From Gordonia neofelifaecis NRRL B-59395 (lineage in GTDB: Bacteria > Actinomycetota > Actinomycetes > Mycobacteriales > Mycobacteriaceae), in the NCBI RefSeq assembly GCF_000192435.1, contig NZ_AEUD01000010.1, positions 1 to 64,000 of the forward strand: a stretch of DNA of 64,000 nucleotides. The letters run 5' to 3'. A program made the translations under genes and the position numbers. The notes beneath the pieces are model-generated. The model was not told the origin of the DNA and ran no database searches. It was given only the letters and a program-made list of their open reading frames with translations. This document shows positions 53,699-62,249 of the stretch, piece after piece (the first letter of the stretch is position 1; each line of letters opens with the position of its first letter).

Positions 53699-54744
53699 AG
53701 CACATGAGATCCCGAATCAAGGCGGCTCTGACGGCCGCCCTCGCGATCACCGGAGTCGTGGCCGCGGCCGGTTGCGCGGTAGGTGACGGCAGCGCCTCCT
53801 CGGGCGACGAGATCCGAATCGCCTATCAGTCGTTCCCCAGCGGGGACCTGGTCGTGAAGAACCAGCACTGGCTCGAGGACGCACTCCCGGGCAAGACCGT
53901 CAAGTGGATCAAGTTCGATTCCGGGGCCGATGTGAACACCGCGTTCGTGGCCGGTCAGGTGGATTTCGGTGCCATCGGATCGGCTCCGGTGGCGCGCGGG
54001 CTGTCGGCTCCGCTCAACATCGGCTACCAGGTCGCGTTCGTCCTCGACGTCGCGGGCGACAACGAGGCGCTCGTCGCGCGCAACGGCACCGGCATCGACT
54101 CGGTGGCCGGGCTGCGGGGCAGGCGCGTGGCGACGGCGTTCGCGTCGACGGCGCACTACAGCCTGCTCGCAGCGCTGAAGGAGGCCGGCGTCGATCCAGG
54201 TGAGGTGAAGCTGATCGACCTGCAACCGCAGGCCTCGCTCGCCGCGTGGGAGCGCGGAGACGTCGACGCGGTCTACACGTGGCTGCCGACTCTGGATGAA
54301 CTGAAGAAGTCCGGAAAGGTGCTGGTGACCAGCCGGGAACTCGCCGAACGAGGGCAGCCGACCCTCGACCTCGGGGTGGTGTCCACGGCGTTCGCCGAAG
54401 CCGAACCCGCAGTCGTCGATGCGTGGCGGAAGGTGCAGGCGCGGGCGCTCGACCTCATCCACGACGACCCGGACAAGGCGGCGGCCGCCGTCGCCGCGGA
54501 GATCGGCACGAACCAGGCCGATGCCCGTGCCCAACTGAGTCAGGGCGTGTTCCTGACGCGTGACCAACTCGTCTCAGACCAGTGGCTCGGAACGCAGGGG
54601 AAGCCCGGGCGGGTCGCCGACAATCTGCAGAGCGCCGCGGTCTTCCTCGCCGGTCAGCACCAGATCCCCGCCGCGCCGTCGATCGACGCCTTCCGGGCGG
54701 CGATCTACACCGAAGGACTTCCCGATGCCATCACCGGTCACTGA
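53695..54744 (+). CDS. tauA: Taurine/sulfonate-binding lipoprotein, TauA/SsuA type
   Basis: 349 aa. Lipobox AAGC near residue 27. Type II binding fold: EIRIAYQSFPSGDLVVKN, KWIKFDSGADVNTAFVAGQV, DFGAIGSAPVARGLS, GRRVATAFASTAHYSL and AVYTWLPTLDELKKSG. Normal length, unlike the sulfonate-type binding protein at 7129. ATGA overlap with the permease stop and 20-nt overlap with tauB. The linked dioxygenase points to taurine or a related sulfonate. Confidence 0.88.
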   Translation: MKHMRSRIKAALTAALAITGVVAAAGCAVGDGSASSGDEIRIAYQSFPSGDLVVKNQHWLEDALPGKTVKWIKFDSGADVNTAFVAGQVDFGAIGSAPVARGLSAPLNIGYQVAFVLDVAGDNEALVARNGTGIDSVAGLRGRRVATAFASTAHYSLLAALKEAGVDPGEVKLIDLQPQASLAAWERGDVDAVYTWLPTLDELKKSGKVLVTSRELAERGQPTLDLGVVSTAFAEAEPAVVDAWRKVQARALDLIHDDPDKAAAAVAAEIGTNQADARAQLSQGVFLTRDQLVSDQWLGTQGKPGRVADNLQSAAVFLAGQHQIPAAPSIDAFRAAIYTEGLPDAITGH

Positions 54745-55510
54745 AACCGCCTCCGCGGTGGACCTGAAGGGTCTGACGAAGACGTACGGCACCGGTACGA
54801 CCGCCGTCGCCGCGCTCGGCCCGATCGACCTGACCGTGGCACCGGGCGAGTTCCTCGTCCTGGTCGGGGCATCGGGTTGTGGCAAGTCGACGCTGCTGCG
54901 GCTGGTCGGCGGGCTCGACTCGCCGACGGCCGGCACCGTCTCGATCGCCGGCGACGCCGCCGTCCCCGGACGGAACGTCGGCGTCGTCTTTCAGCAGCCG
55001 CGGCTGCTCCCGTGGCGCACCGTCGGCGGCAATGTGGAACTGGCGCTTCGCTACGCGGGCGTCCCGCGGGCGGAGCGCCGCGACCGGGCGGCGGACCTGC
55101 TCGACCGAGTCGGACTGCCGGACGTCGCGCGGCGCCGCGTCTGGGAGATCTCCGGCGGTCAGCAGCAGCGGGTGGCCATCGCCCGGGCCCTCGCCGCGCC
55201 GACGCCGGTGCTGCTGATGGACGAGCCGTTCGCCGCCCTCGACGCCCTCACTCGGGAACGACTGCAGGACGACGTCCGGCAGGTGGGCGCGGAGTCCGGA
55301 CGCACCACGGTGTTCGTCACCCACAGCCCGGACGAAGCCGCGGTCCTGGGGACTCGGATCGTCGTGCTGAGCCGCCACCCGGGACGCATCGCCGCCGACC
55401 TCGCGTCGCCGCTATCCCGGGACGCCGACGGAGCTGAACTGCGTGAAACCGCGGATTACGTGGGTTTCCGCGCCGAGATCGCGGCCGCCGTCCGGGCCGC
55501 TGCCGCCTGA
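54725..55510 (+). CDS. tauB: Taurine/sulfonate ABC ATPase
   Basis: 261 aa. Walker A VGASGCGKST, Q-loop FQQPRLLPWRTVGGNV, signature ISGGQQQRVAIARAL, Walker B VLLMDEPFAALD, switch His in FVTHSPDEA. The ATG at 54725 lies inside the end of tauA; a longer frame upstream covers tauA and is not used. Confidence 0.92.
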   Translation: MPSPVTETASAVDLKGLTKTYGTGTTAVAALGPIDLTVAPGEFLVLVGASGCGKSTLLRLVGGLDSPTAGTVSIAGDAAVPGRNVGVVFQQPRLLPWRTVGGNVELALRYAGVPRAERRDRAADLLDRVGLPDVARRRVWEISGGQQQRVAIARALAAPTPVLLMDEPFAALDALTRERLQDDVRQVGAESGRTTVFVTHSPDEAAVLGTRIVVLSRHPGRIAADLASPLSRDADGAELRETADYVGFRAEIAAAVRAAAA

Positions 55511-55545
55511 CATCCGACATCCGCCTATCCGCAAAGGAGCACATC

Positions 55546-56415
55546 ATGACAGTCGCACTCGATCGCCACCCCTCGCAGACCGGCCTCACCGTCGAACTGC
55601 TCGGTCCCCACATCGGCGCGGAGGTGTCGGGCGTCGACATCGCCTCCGCCGACGATGCACGGATCGCCGACATCCGATCGGCCCTGGTCGACCACAAAGT
55701 GCTGATCCTGCGCAATCAGCATCTCGACGACGCCGAGCACATCCGCTTCGCCCGCAGGCTCGGCGACGTGACGTTCGGCCATCCGGTGTGGGACAGCGGA
55801 GACGTGCCCGACGAGGTCTATTCGCTCGACAGCACCGCCGACGGTTTCGCCGACACCTGGCACACCGACGTCACCTTCATGGCCCGCCCGCCCGCCGCAT
55901 CGATCCTGCGCCCGGTGATCCTGCCGAGCGTCGGCGGTGACACCAACTGGGCGGACGGCGAGGCCGCGTACGCGTCGCTGTCGGCGCCGCTGCAGCGGTT
56001 GGCCGATGAACTCGTCGCGGTGCACGACGGCAACCGCGAGTTCGGCTACTACCTGCGTCATCGGCGCGGCGGCGAGGGGAATCGCTGGGACGGTGAGCGT
56101 GTGACCGAGCTGGCGCCGGTTCGGCATCCGGTGGTCCGAGTCCATCCGGAGTCCGGCCGCAGAACGCTGTTCGTGAATCCCGGATTCACCTCGCACATCG
56201 AGGGTGTCTCGGACGCGGAGAGCCGGGGACTGCTCGACGCCTTCTACGCGCATCTGACCAAGCCCGAACACATCGTTCGGCATCGGTGGCGTCTCGGCGA
56301 CGTGGTGCTGTGGGACAACCGCTCGACCGCTCATTACGCGAACCGCGACTACACCGAACGACGACGGATGCACCGGGTGACGTTGCGTGGCGACGTACCG
56401 GTCGGGGTGTGCTGA
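55546..56415 (+). CDS. tauD: Taurine dioxygenase-like alpha-ketoglutarate/Fe(II) oxygenase
   Basis: 289 aa. Facial triad: HTD in TWHTDVTFM and the late His in DNRSTAHYANRDY, with the 2-oxoglutarate Arg in RRRMHRVTLRGD. N-terminal GAEVSGVDIASAD is typical of TauD. It should release sulfite from taurine or a similar sulfonate. A strong AAAGGAG ribosome-binding site is 7 nt before the ATG. Last gene of the operon. Alternatives are other TauD/TfdA-family sulfonate or sulfate-ester oxygenases. Confidence 0.88.
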   Translation: MTVALDRHPSQTGLTVELLGPHIGAEVSGVDIASADDARIADIRSALVDHKVLILRNQHLDDAEHIRFARRLGDVTFGHPVWDSGDVPDEVYSLDSTADGFADTWHTDVTFMARPPAASILRPVILPSVGGDTNWADGEAAYASLSAPLQRLADELVAVHDGNREFGYYLRHRRGGEGNRWDGERVTELAPVRHPVVRVHPESGRRTLFVNPGFTSHIEGVSDAESRGLLDAFYAHLTKPEHIVRHRWRLGDVVLWDNRSTAHYANRDYTERRRMHRVTLRGDVPVGVC

Positions 56416-56459
56416 CTGCGAGTGCGGCGAGTCGAGACCTCCGACGGGAGGTCGGGTAT

Positions 56460-56475
56460 TCAACCAAGTGGTTGA
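56460..56475. promoter_or_regulatory. ArsR-type operator 1 (TCAACCA-AG-TGGTTGA)
   Basis: Perfect 16-bp palindrome overlapping the TTGACA -35 box at 56472-56477. Confidence 0.8.
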
Positions 56476-56500
56476 CAAGGGCGCGACAACGGCGTGTACT
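56472..56500 (+). promoter_or_regulatory. Sigma-70-type promoter of the arsR cassette
   Basis: TTGACA (56472-56477), 17-nt spacing, TGTACT (56495-56500); start near 56507. Confidence 0.7.
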
Positions 56501-56505
56501 TGTAA

Positions 56506-56521
56506 TCAACCATTTGGTTGA
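56506..56521. promoter_or_regulatory. ArsR-type operator 2 (TCAACCA-TT-TGGTTGA)
   Basis: Second perfect 16-bp palindrome with the same arms as operator 1, covering the predicted transcription start. Confidence 0.8.
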
Positions 56522-56539
56522 ATACGGAGGTGGGCGCAG

Positions 56540-56902
56540 ATGTCCGACGAGCTGTCGATGGTGTTCTCGGCGTTGGCCGACCCGACGCGGCGGGACATCG
56601 TCGCACGGCTGGCGGTCGCCGACGCGACCGTCGGCGAGCTCGCCGAACCGTACGACGTCAGCGTTCAAGCGGTCTCCAAGCACCTGAAGGTGCTGGAGGA
56701 CGCCGGCCTCGTGACCCGGTCGCGCGACGCCCAGCGGCGTCCGGTGCACCTGGAGGCCGAGGTCTTCGACCTGATGACCAAATGGATCGAGCGATACCGA
56801 CGCCGTGCCGAGGCGCGGTATCAACGGCTCGACGCGGTCCTCGCGCAGATGACCGACGACGAGACCGCGACAGTCATCGAGTCAGAAGGGAACGCATCAT
56901 GA
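56540..56902 (+). CDS. ArsR-family winged-helix repressor (no metal site seen)
   Basis: 120 aa. MVFSALADPTRRDIVARLA, the recognition helix VSVQAVSKHLKVLEDAGLV and the wing RSRDAQRRPVHLEAE are classic. It lacks the CxC metal motif; this subgroup is found with AHSA1/SRPBCC genes and answers to other signals. GGAGGTGGG precedes the ATG. Predicted to bind the two palindromes just upstream. Stop overlaps the next gene by ATGA. Confidence 0.92.
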   Translation: MSDELSMVFSALADPTRRDIVARLAVADATVGELAEPYDVSVQAVSKHLKVLEDAGLVTRSRDAQRRPVHLEAEVFDLMTKWIERYRRRAEARYQRLDAVLAQMTDDETATVIESEGNAS

Positions 56903-57393
56903 ACACCGACACCTATGCCGAGGCCACGATCGAAGCAGACCCGGCGCTACCGATCATCCGTATCGTCCGCGACTTCCGCGCGACGCCCGCCCAATTGGCG
57001 AAGGCGCACCTCGACCCGGATCTGTTCATGCGCTGGGTCGGTCCCGACGCGATCACCTCGCGCAGCCTCGTGTGGGACGCGCGGAGCGGCGGCGAATGGC
57101 GCTACGTGTCCGAGCACGACGGCCAGGAGTTCGGCTTCCGCGGCTGCTTCCACACGGTCGCCGACGACCGCATCGTGCAGACGTTCACATTCGAGGGGAT
57201 GCCCGACGACGTCTCGCTCGAGACTCTGCGGTTCGTCGATCTCGGCGACGGCCGCACTCGGCTCGAGGCGCAGTCGCTGTGCGACTCGATCGAGTCGCGG
57301 GACGCCTGGCTGCGGTCGGGGATGGAGGTCGGGGTCCACGAGGGCTACGCCAAACTCGACCGCCTGCTGGCCGACGGCGAGGTCGCGGCATGA
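56899..57393 (+). CDS. SRPBCC / AHSA1-domain protein
   Basis: 164 aa. The activator-of-Hsp90-homology-like fold: IIRIVRDFRATPAQLAKAHLDPDLFMRWVGP, EWRYVSEHDGQEFGFRGCFH, then QTFTFEGMPDDVSLETLRF and the final helix ESRDAWLRSGMEVGVHEGYAKLDRLL. Linked by ATGA to the ArsR gene before and the isomerase-like gene after. A ligand-binding or small-molecule hydrolysis role is likely, but the substrate is unknown. Confidence 0.9.
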   Translation: MNTDTYAEATIEADPALPIIRIVRDFRATPAQLAKAHLDPDLFMRWVGPDAITSRSLVWDARSGGEWRYVSEHDGQEFGFRGCFHTVADDRIVQTFTFEGMPDDVSLETLRFVDLGDGRTRLEAQSLCDSIESRDAWLRSGMEVGVHEGYAKLDRLLADGEVAA

Positions 57394-58013
57394 CCGGATT
57401 GGCGGCGCTCGCGCCGGGCCGCAGACACCAGGTCATCGCGGCCGGGTTCGCGGGCGAGGTGACCGCGACCCCCGACTGGGACGCGCCCGCACCGGTCGAC
57501 GGCTGGACTGCGCGCGATGTGGTCGCGCACCTGGTCCAGTGGTTTCCGGCGTTCCTGTCCGACGGCGGGGTGAGATTCGAGCCGGTCACCATCGGGTCTG
57601 ATCCGGTCGCGGCCTGGGCCGCGCATTCCGACCGGGTGCAAGGTCTGTTCGACCGGGGCGACGCCGAGTTCTCCCACCCGATGGTCGGGACGATGCCGCT
57701 CGCCGACGCGGTCGACCGGTTCTACACGTCCGACGTCTTCATGCACACGTGGGATCTCGCGCAGGCGAGCGGCCGACGTCCGCCGCTGGATCCCGAGTAC
57801 GCCGAGCAGTTGCTCGGCGGGCTCGCCGGGATGGAGGACATCCTGCGATCGTCGGGCCAGTACGGTCCGGCCTTTCCCGCGCCGGCGGACGCCGACTCCG
57901 TCGTCCGTCTCGCCGCCTTCATCGGCCGAGATCCGGCGTTTGGAGCGGAGCGACAGGTCGAGCCGACGTCCGAGGCCGAAGGCCGAGGCGTCGGTCGAGA
58001 CCAGGTGACGTGA
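57390..58013 (+). CDS. Maleylpyruvate-isomerase-like metal-binding protein (TIGR03086/DinB superfamily)
   Basis: 207 aa. Four-helix DinB-like fold with VDGWTARDVVAHLVQWFPAF and the metal-ligand His in FMHTWDLAQASGR; enzymes of this group often use mycothiol. The family normally ends near FIGRDPAF (residue ~185). The last ~22 residues here look derived from an adjacent repeat-like sequence. ATG coupled by ATGA to the SRPBCC gene. Confidence 0.85.
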   Translation: MTGLAALAPGRRHQVIAAGFAGEVTATPDWDAPAPVDGWTARDVVAHLVQWFPAFLSDGGVRFEPVTIGSDPVAAWAAHSDRVQGLFDRGDAEFSHPMVGTMPLADAVDRFYTSDVFMHTWDLAQASGRRPPLDPEYAEQLLGGLAGMEDILRSSGQYGPAFPAPADADSVVRLAAFIGRDPAFGAERQVEPTSEAEGRGVGRDQVT

Positions 58014-58140
58014 CGCCCCAGTCAGGTTGAGCGTCGTAGGTCTCGATGCGCCTCGTCACTGAAGTTCCTCGCCTTACTCGACCAGCCTGAAAACCTGAAA
58101 AGACTCCTCTCGCCGCTGCATTCCTCGGCTCAGCCGAGTG
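58014..58140. repeat. Degenerate repeat-rich convergent junction
   Basis: Contains TCAGGTTGAGCG and CTCGACCAGCCTGA, which are partly complementary and resemble a decayed copy of the GGTTGAGCGAG-type element seen at 32948 and 50046. It separates two converging isomerase-like genes. Confidence 0.45.
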
Positions 58141-58728
58141 TCAGTCCGCCGCCCACTCCGGGTCCCGCCCCGCCCAGCCGATGAGGCGCGTCGTCGCGTC
58201 GCCGCCTTCGGGCACGCTCACAGCGGCGGCGAAGACGCCGGGACGGCGCGTCACCTCGTCCGGGACGCCGTCGAACACGCCGTTGATGAAGACGATCGCG
58301 TCGTCGGGAAAGCCGACCGTCCGACCGGTCGCCGCGGCGATGTCCCAGCCGTGCAGATACAGGTCGACCGCCGGGAACGACAATCCGTCGCGCACGGTGC
58401 GACGACCGGCGGGACTGTCGACCTCTCGGTCGAGATCGGTGGCACCGGTGAGCGCATCGCGCGCCTCCGTCGCTCTGGCAGACCACCAGGCCGCCGGGTC
58501 GCCCTCGACCGCCGACGACGGCGGATCGTGCCGGGTGAAATCGAGCTCGCCGCCGCGCAGGATCCGGGCGCCGACCGATGCCGCCTCGCCGACGTGGCCG
58601 AGGACGTCGAGCGCGGTCCAGCCGTCGCACGGCGACGGTGCGGCCCAGCGGTCCGCGGGTACCGCCTCGACGATCTCCGAGAAGAAGGACAGTCCGTTGT
58701 CGTAGGCGTCGAGTGCGTTCCAAGTCAT
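58141..58728 (-). CDS. Maleylpyruvate-isomerase-like metal-binding protein (TIGR03086)
   Basis: 195 aa. SPCDGWTALDVLGHVGEAASVGARIL and VDLYLHGWDIAAATGRTVGF are the DinB-fold landmarks, with the conserved His in LHGWD; it ends as usual at GWAGRDPEWAAD. Related to the gene at 57390 but convergent to it. GGAG precedes the ATG; a GTG one codon earlier is possible. Confidence 0.87.
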   Translation of the reverse strand: MTWNALDAYDNGLSFFSEIVEAVPADRWAAPSPCDGWTALDVLGHVGEAASVGARILRGGELDFTRHDPPSSAVEGDPAAWWSARATEARDALTGATDLDREVDSPAGRRTVRDGLSFPAVDLYLHGWDIAAATGRTVGFPDDAIVFINGVFDGVPDEVTRRPGVFAAAVSVPEGGDATTRLIGWAGRDPEWAAD

Positions 58729-58818
58729 CACGGTGCTCCAATCCGAAGGTGTGGAGTCGACGTTAGAGGCGGGCTATGACAATTCGTCGCGGTTCCACAG
58801 CCGTCTCCCTATTCCAGG

Positions 58819-58824
58819 TAGCGT
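58819..58824 (+). promoter_or_regulatory. -10 element TAGCGT, leaderless start
   Basis: TANNNT hexamer exactly 7 nt before the GTG at 58832. Confidence 0.6.
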
Positions 58825-58831
58825 GGAACAC

Positions 58832-60271
58832 GTGGCTGTCACCGATATCGACACTCCTGCACCGGCTCTCAAGACCGTCGGCGAACTGCGCGCCTCCGGA
58901 CATGTGGAACGCGAGATCCGCGACGAGATCCGCAACAATCTGCTCGCCGCCCTCCGCGCGGGCGACGATCCGTGGGCCGGCATCGTCGGCTTCGACGACA
59001 CCGTGATCCCGCAGCTCGAACGGGCTCTCATCGCCGGACACGACGTGGTGATGCTCGGTGAACGAGGCCAGGGCAAGACCCGGCTGCTGCGGACCCTCGC
59101 CGGACTGCTCGATGAGTGGACTCCGGTGATCGACGGCTCGGAGCTCGACGAGCACCCGTACAACCCGATCCTGCCCGCGTCGATCCGGCGGGCCGCCGAA
59201 CTCGGCGACGACCTGCCGATCGGATGGCGGCACCGCAGTGAACGGTACAGCGAGAAGCTCGCGACCCCCGACACCTCGGTGGCCGACCTGGTCGGCGACA
59301 TCGATCCGATGAAGGTCGCCGAGGGTCGGAGCCTCGGCGACCCCGAGACCATCGCGTTCGGTCTCATCCCGCGGGCGCATCGCGGGATCATCGCGATCAA
59401 CGAGCTGCCCGACCTCGCCGAACGCATCCAGGTGTCGATGCTGAACGTGATGGAGGAGCGCGACATCCAGGTCCGCGGCTACAGCCTCCGACTGCCGCTC
59501 GACGTCCTCGTCGCAGCGAGCGCGAATCCCGAGGACTACACCAACCGCGGCCGGATCATCACCCCGCTCAAGGACCGCTTCGGTGCCGAGATCCGCACGC
59601 ACTATCCGCTCGATCTCGAGGACGAGGTGGACGTCATCGAGCAGGAGGCCGACCTGGTCGCGTCGGTGCCGTCGTACCTGATCGAGGTGCTGGCCCGGTT
59701 CACCCGATACGCCCGCGAGCACCCGTCGATCGACCAGCGCTCGGGCGTCTCCGCACGCTTCTCCATCGCGGGAGCGGAGACGGTCGCCGCGGCCGCCCTG
59801 CACCGGTCCGCGGTGGCGGGGGAAGAGTTCCCCGTCGCTCGGCCGGTCGACCTGCAGTCGGTCATCGAGGTGCTGCGCGGCAAGATCGAGTTCGAGTCCG
59901 GTGAAGAGGGTCGCGAGCTGGAGATCCTCGACTATCTGCTGCGCAAGTCCGTCGCCGACACCGTGCGCGCTCACCTCGGCGGTGTCGACATGCGACCGCT
60001 CGTCACCGCACTGGAGGCGGGCGAGGAGGTGCTGACCGGCGATCGCGTCCCGGCCGGCGACGTGCTGACCGCGCTCGGCGACGACGGCGACGTCTCCGAC
60101 GTCATCGACGACATCGCCGACCGGCTGGACGCGACCGAGGATGCCGAACGCGCGAGCGCCGCCGAACTCGCGCTCGAGGGTCTGTACCTCGCACGCCGGA
60201 TCGGCAAGGACACCGACGAGTACGGCCGCACCACATATCTCGTGGAACAAGCCGAAGACGATGACGCGTAG
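58832..60271 (+). CDS. MoxR/ChlI-type AAA+ ATPase, Rv0958 type
   Basis: 479 aa. Walker A GERGQGKT at 76-83; Walker B region RGIIAINELPDLAERIQ (Asn-Glu where most relatives have Asp-Glu); the pre-sensor loop LNVMEERDIQVRGYSLRLPLDVLVAASANPEDYTNRGRI; Arg finger region PLKDRFGAEIRTHYP. C-terminal lid is extended and acidic. MoxR/magnesium-chelatase-like ATPases remodel a VWA partner; here the partner is the next gene, overlapping by 11 nt. Ortholog of Rv0958. The GTG is fixed by the -10 site. Confidence 0.92.
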   Translation: MAVTDIDTPAPALKTVGELRASGHVEREIRDEIRNNLLAALRAGDDPWAGIVGFDDTVIPQLERALIAGHDVVMLGERGQGKTRLLRTLAGLLDEWTPVIDGSELDEHPYNPILPASIRRAAELGDDLPIGWRHRSERYSEKLATPDTSVADLVGDIDPMKVAEGRSLGDPETIAFGLIPRAHRGIIAINELPDLAERIQVSMLNVMEERDIQVRGYSLRLPLDVLVAASANPEDYTNRGRIITPLKDRFGAEIRTHYPLDLEDEVDVIEQEADLVASVPSYLIEVLARFTRYAREHPSIDQRSGVSARFSIAGAETVAAAALHRSAVAGEEFPVARPVDLQSVIEVLRGKIEFESGEEGRELEILDYLLRKSVADTVRAHLGGVDMRPLVTALEAGEEVLTGDRVPAGDVLTALGDDGDVSDVIDDIADRLDATEDAERASAAELALEGLYLARRIGKDTDEYGRTTYLVEQAEDDDA

Positions 60272-62249
60272 GCGCTTTCACCGTTCCTCCTACCGGCGCT
60301 ACACCGGCGGGCCGGATCCGCTCGCGCCGCCGGTCGACCTCCGCGAGGCGTTGGAGGCCATCGGCGACGACGTGATGTCGGGGTCGTCGCCCGATCGTGC
60401 GCTGCGCGAGTTCCTGCGCCGCGGCAGCGAGAACATGCGCGGCCTCGACCGGTTGGCCGAGATGGCGAATCGGCGACGTCGCGAACTGCTCCGCAACCGG
60501 AACCTCGACGGCACGTTCGACGAGATCCGCGAACTGCTCGACTCCGCGGTCCTCAACGAGCGCAAGCAACTCGCGCGAGACCTCGACGACGACGCACGCT
60601 TCGCCGAGATGCAGATCGAGAACCTGCCGCCGTCGACCGCCCAGGCGGTCCGTGAACTGGCCGATTACGACTGGCGCAGCCCAGACGCGCGCGCCGACTA
60701 CGAGAAGATCTCCGACCTGCTGGGCCGTGAGGTCCTCGATCAACGGTTCGCCGGGATGAAGGAGGCACTCGAAGGCGCCACCGATGAGGACCGGCAGCGC
60801 ATCTCCGAGATGCTCGACGACCTCAACGACCTCCTCGCCGCCCACAACCGCGGCGAGGACACCACCGATCAGTTCGCCGAGTTCATGGACAAGCACGGGG
60901 AGTTCTTCCCGGAGAACCCGCAGAACACCGAGGAGCTCGTCGATTCGCTCGCGCAGCGGTCCGCGGCCGCACAGCAGTTCTTCAACTCGCTGACGCCGGA
61001 GCAGCAGGCCGAGCTCGCGGAGCTCTCACAGCAGGCCTTCGGTTCGCCTCAACTGATGTCGCAGCTGTCGCAGATGGACGACGCGCTGCGTCAGGCCCGG
61101 CCCGATCTGGACTGGAACGGGGGACAGGAGTTCTCCGGCGGTCAGCCGATGGGTCTCGGCGAGGGCGCGGCCGCGCTGCGCGACATCGCCGAGCTCGAGA
61201 ACCTGGCCGAGCAGCTGTCGCAGGGCTACGCCGGAGCCCAGCTCGAGGATGTCGACATCGACGCCCTGGCCCGACAGCTCGGCGACGAGGCGGCGGCCGA
61301 CGCCCGCACGCTCGCCGAACTGGATCGCGCGATGCGCGAGGAGGGCTTCTTCGACCGCACGCCCGACGGCCAGACCCGCCTCAGTCCCAAGGCGATGCGC
61401 AGGCTCGGTCAGGCGATCCTGCGGGACATCGCTCAGCAATTGTCGTCGCGCGGCGGCGACCGCCAGACCGACCTCGCGGGACGGTTGGGTGAGCCGACCG
61501 GCAGCAGCCGCGAATGGCAGTTCGGCGACACGCAGCCCTGGAACGTCACCCGCACCGTCACCAATGCCGTGCTCCGGACCGTCGCGGAGGATCCGTCCGC
61601 GGCGGCCGGTCTGGCCGCGGGATCCGGCGTGCGTATCGACGTCGGGGACATCGAGGTCATCGAGACCGAGGCGCGGACCCAGGCCGCTGTGGTCCTGCTC
61701 GTCGACACCTCCTTCTCGATGGTGATGGAGGGGCGCTGGACGCCGATGAAGCGGACCGCACTGGCGTTGAACCAGCTGATCGCGACGCGGTTCCGGGCCG
61801 ACGAACTGCACCTCATCGAGTTCGGCAGGCTGGCCCGCGACACCACCGTCGACAAGCTCACGGCTCTGGAGCCGCGGATGGAGCAGGGCACCAACCTGCA
61901 TCACGCGCTCCTGTTGGCGCAGCGACACCTGCGTCGATTCCCGAATGCGCAGCCGGTGGTCCTGATCGTGACGGACGGTGAGCCGACCGCGCACCTGGAG
62001 TCCGACGGTGAGGAGTTCTTCTTCTACCCGCCGCATCCGCGGACCATCGGCCTCACCGTCTCCGAGCTCGATCACCTCTCGCGGATGGGAACTCAGATCA
62101 CCTTCTTCCGCCTCGGCGAGGACCCCGGGCTGGCCCGGTTCATCGATCAGATCGCACGGCGGATCGGCGGCCGCGTCGTCGCGCCTGAGCTCGACGGCCT
62201 CGGTGCCGCGGTCGTCGGTGACTACCTGCGGGCACGACGCGCGAGGTGA
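60261..62249 (+). CDS. VWA-domain protein, Rv0959 type
   Basis: 662 aa. N-terminal two thirds are charged and helical with long Glu/Arg-rich coiled stretches; the C-terminal von Willebrand A domain has the MIDAS motif DTSFSM at 482, then a Thr in EQGTNLHHAL and VTDGEPTAHL. Works with the AAA+ ATPase encoded just before it, in the manner of ChlI/ChlD or MoxR/CoxE pairs. Target unknown. Translation is coupled through an 11-nt overlap, and its stop overlaps the next gene by GTGA. Confidence 0.9.
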   Translation: MTRRRFHRSSYRRYTGGPDPLAPPVDLREALEAIGDDVMSGSSPDRALREFLRRGSENMRGLDRLAEMANRRRRELLRNRNLDGTFDEIRELLDSAVLNERKQLARDLDDDARFAEMQIENLPPSTAQAVRELADYDWRSPDARADYEKISDLLGREVLDQRFAGMKEALEGATDEDRQRISEMLDDLNDLLAAHNRGEDTTDQFAEFMDKHGEFFPENPQNTEELVDSLAQRSAAAQQFFNSLTPEQQAELAELSQQAFGSPQLMSQLSQMDDALRQARPDLDWNGGQEFSGGQPMGLGEGAAALRDIAELENLAEQLSQGYAGAQLEDVDIDALARQLGDEAAADARTLAELDRAMREEGFFDRTPDGQTRLSPKAMRRLGQAILRDIAQQLSSRGGDRQTDLAGRLGEPTGSSREWQFGDTQPWNVTRTVTNAVLRTVAEDPSAAAGLAAGSGVRIDVGDIEVIETEARTQAAVVLLVDTSFSMVMEGRWTPMKRTALALNQLIATRFRADELHLIEFGRLARDTTVDKLTALEPRMEQGTNLHHALLLAQRHLRRFPNAQPVVLIVTDGEPTAHLESDGEEFFFYPPHPRTIGLTVSELDHLSRMGTQITFFRLGEDPGLARFIDQIARRIGGRVVAPELDGLGAAVVGDYLRARRAR

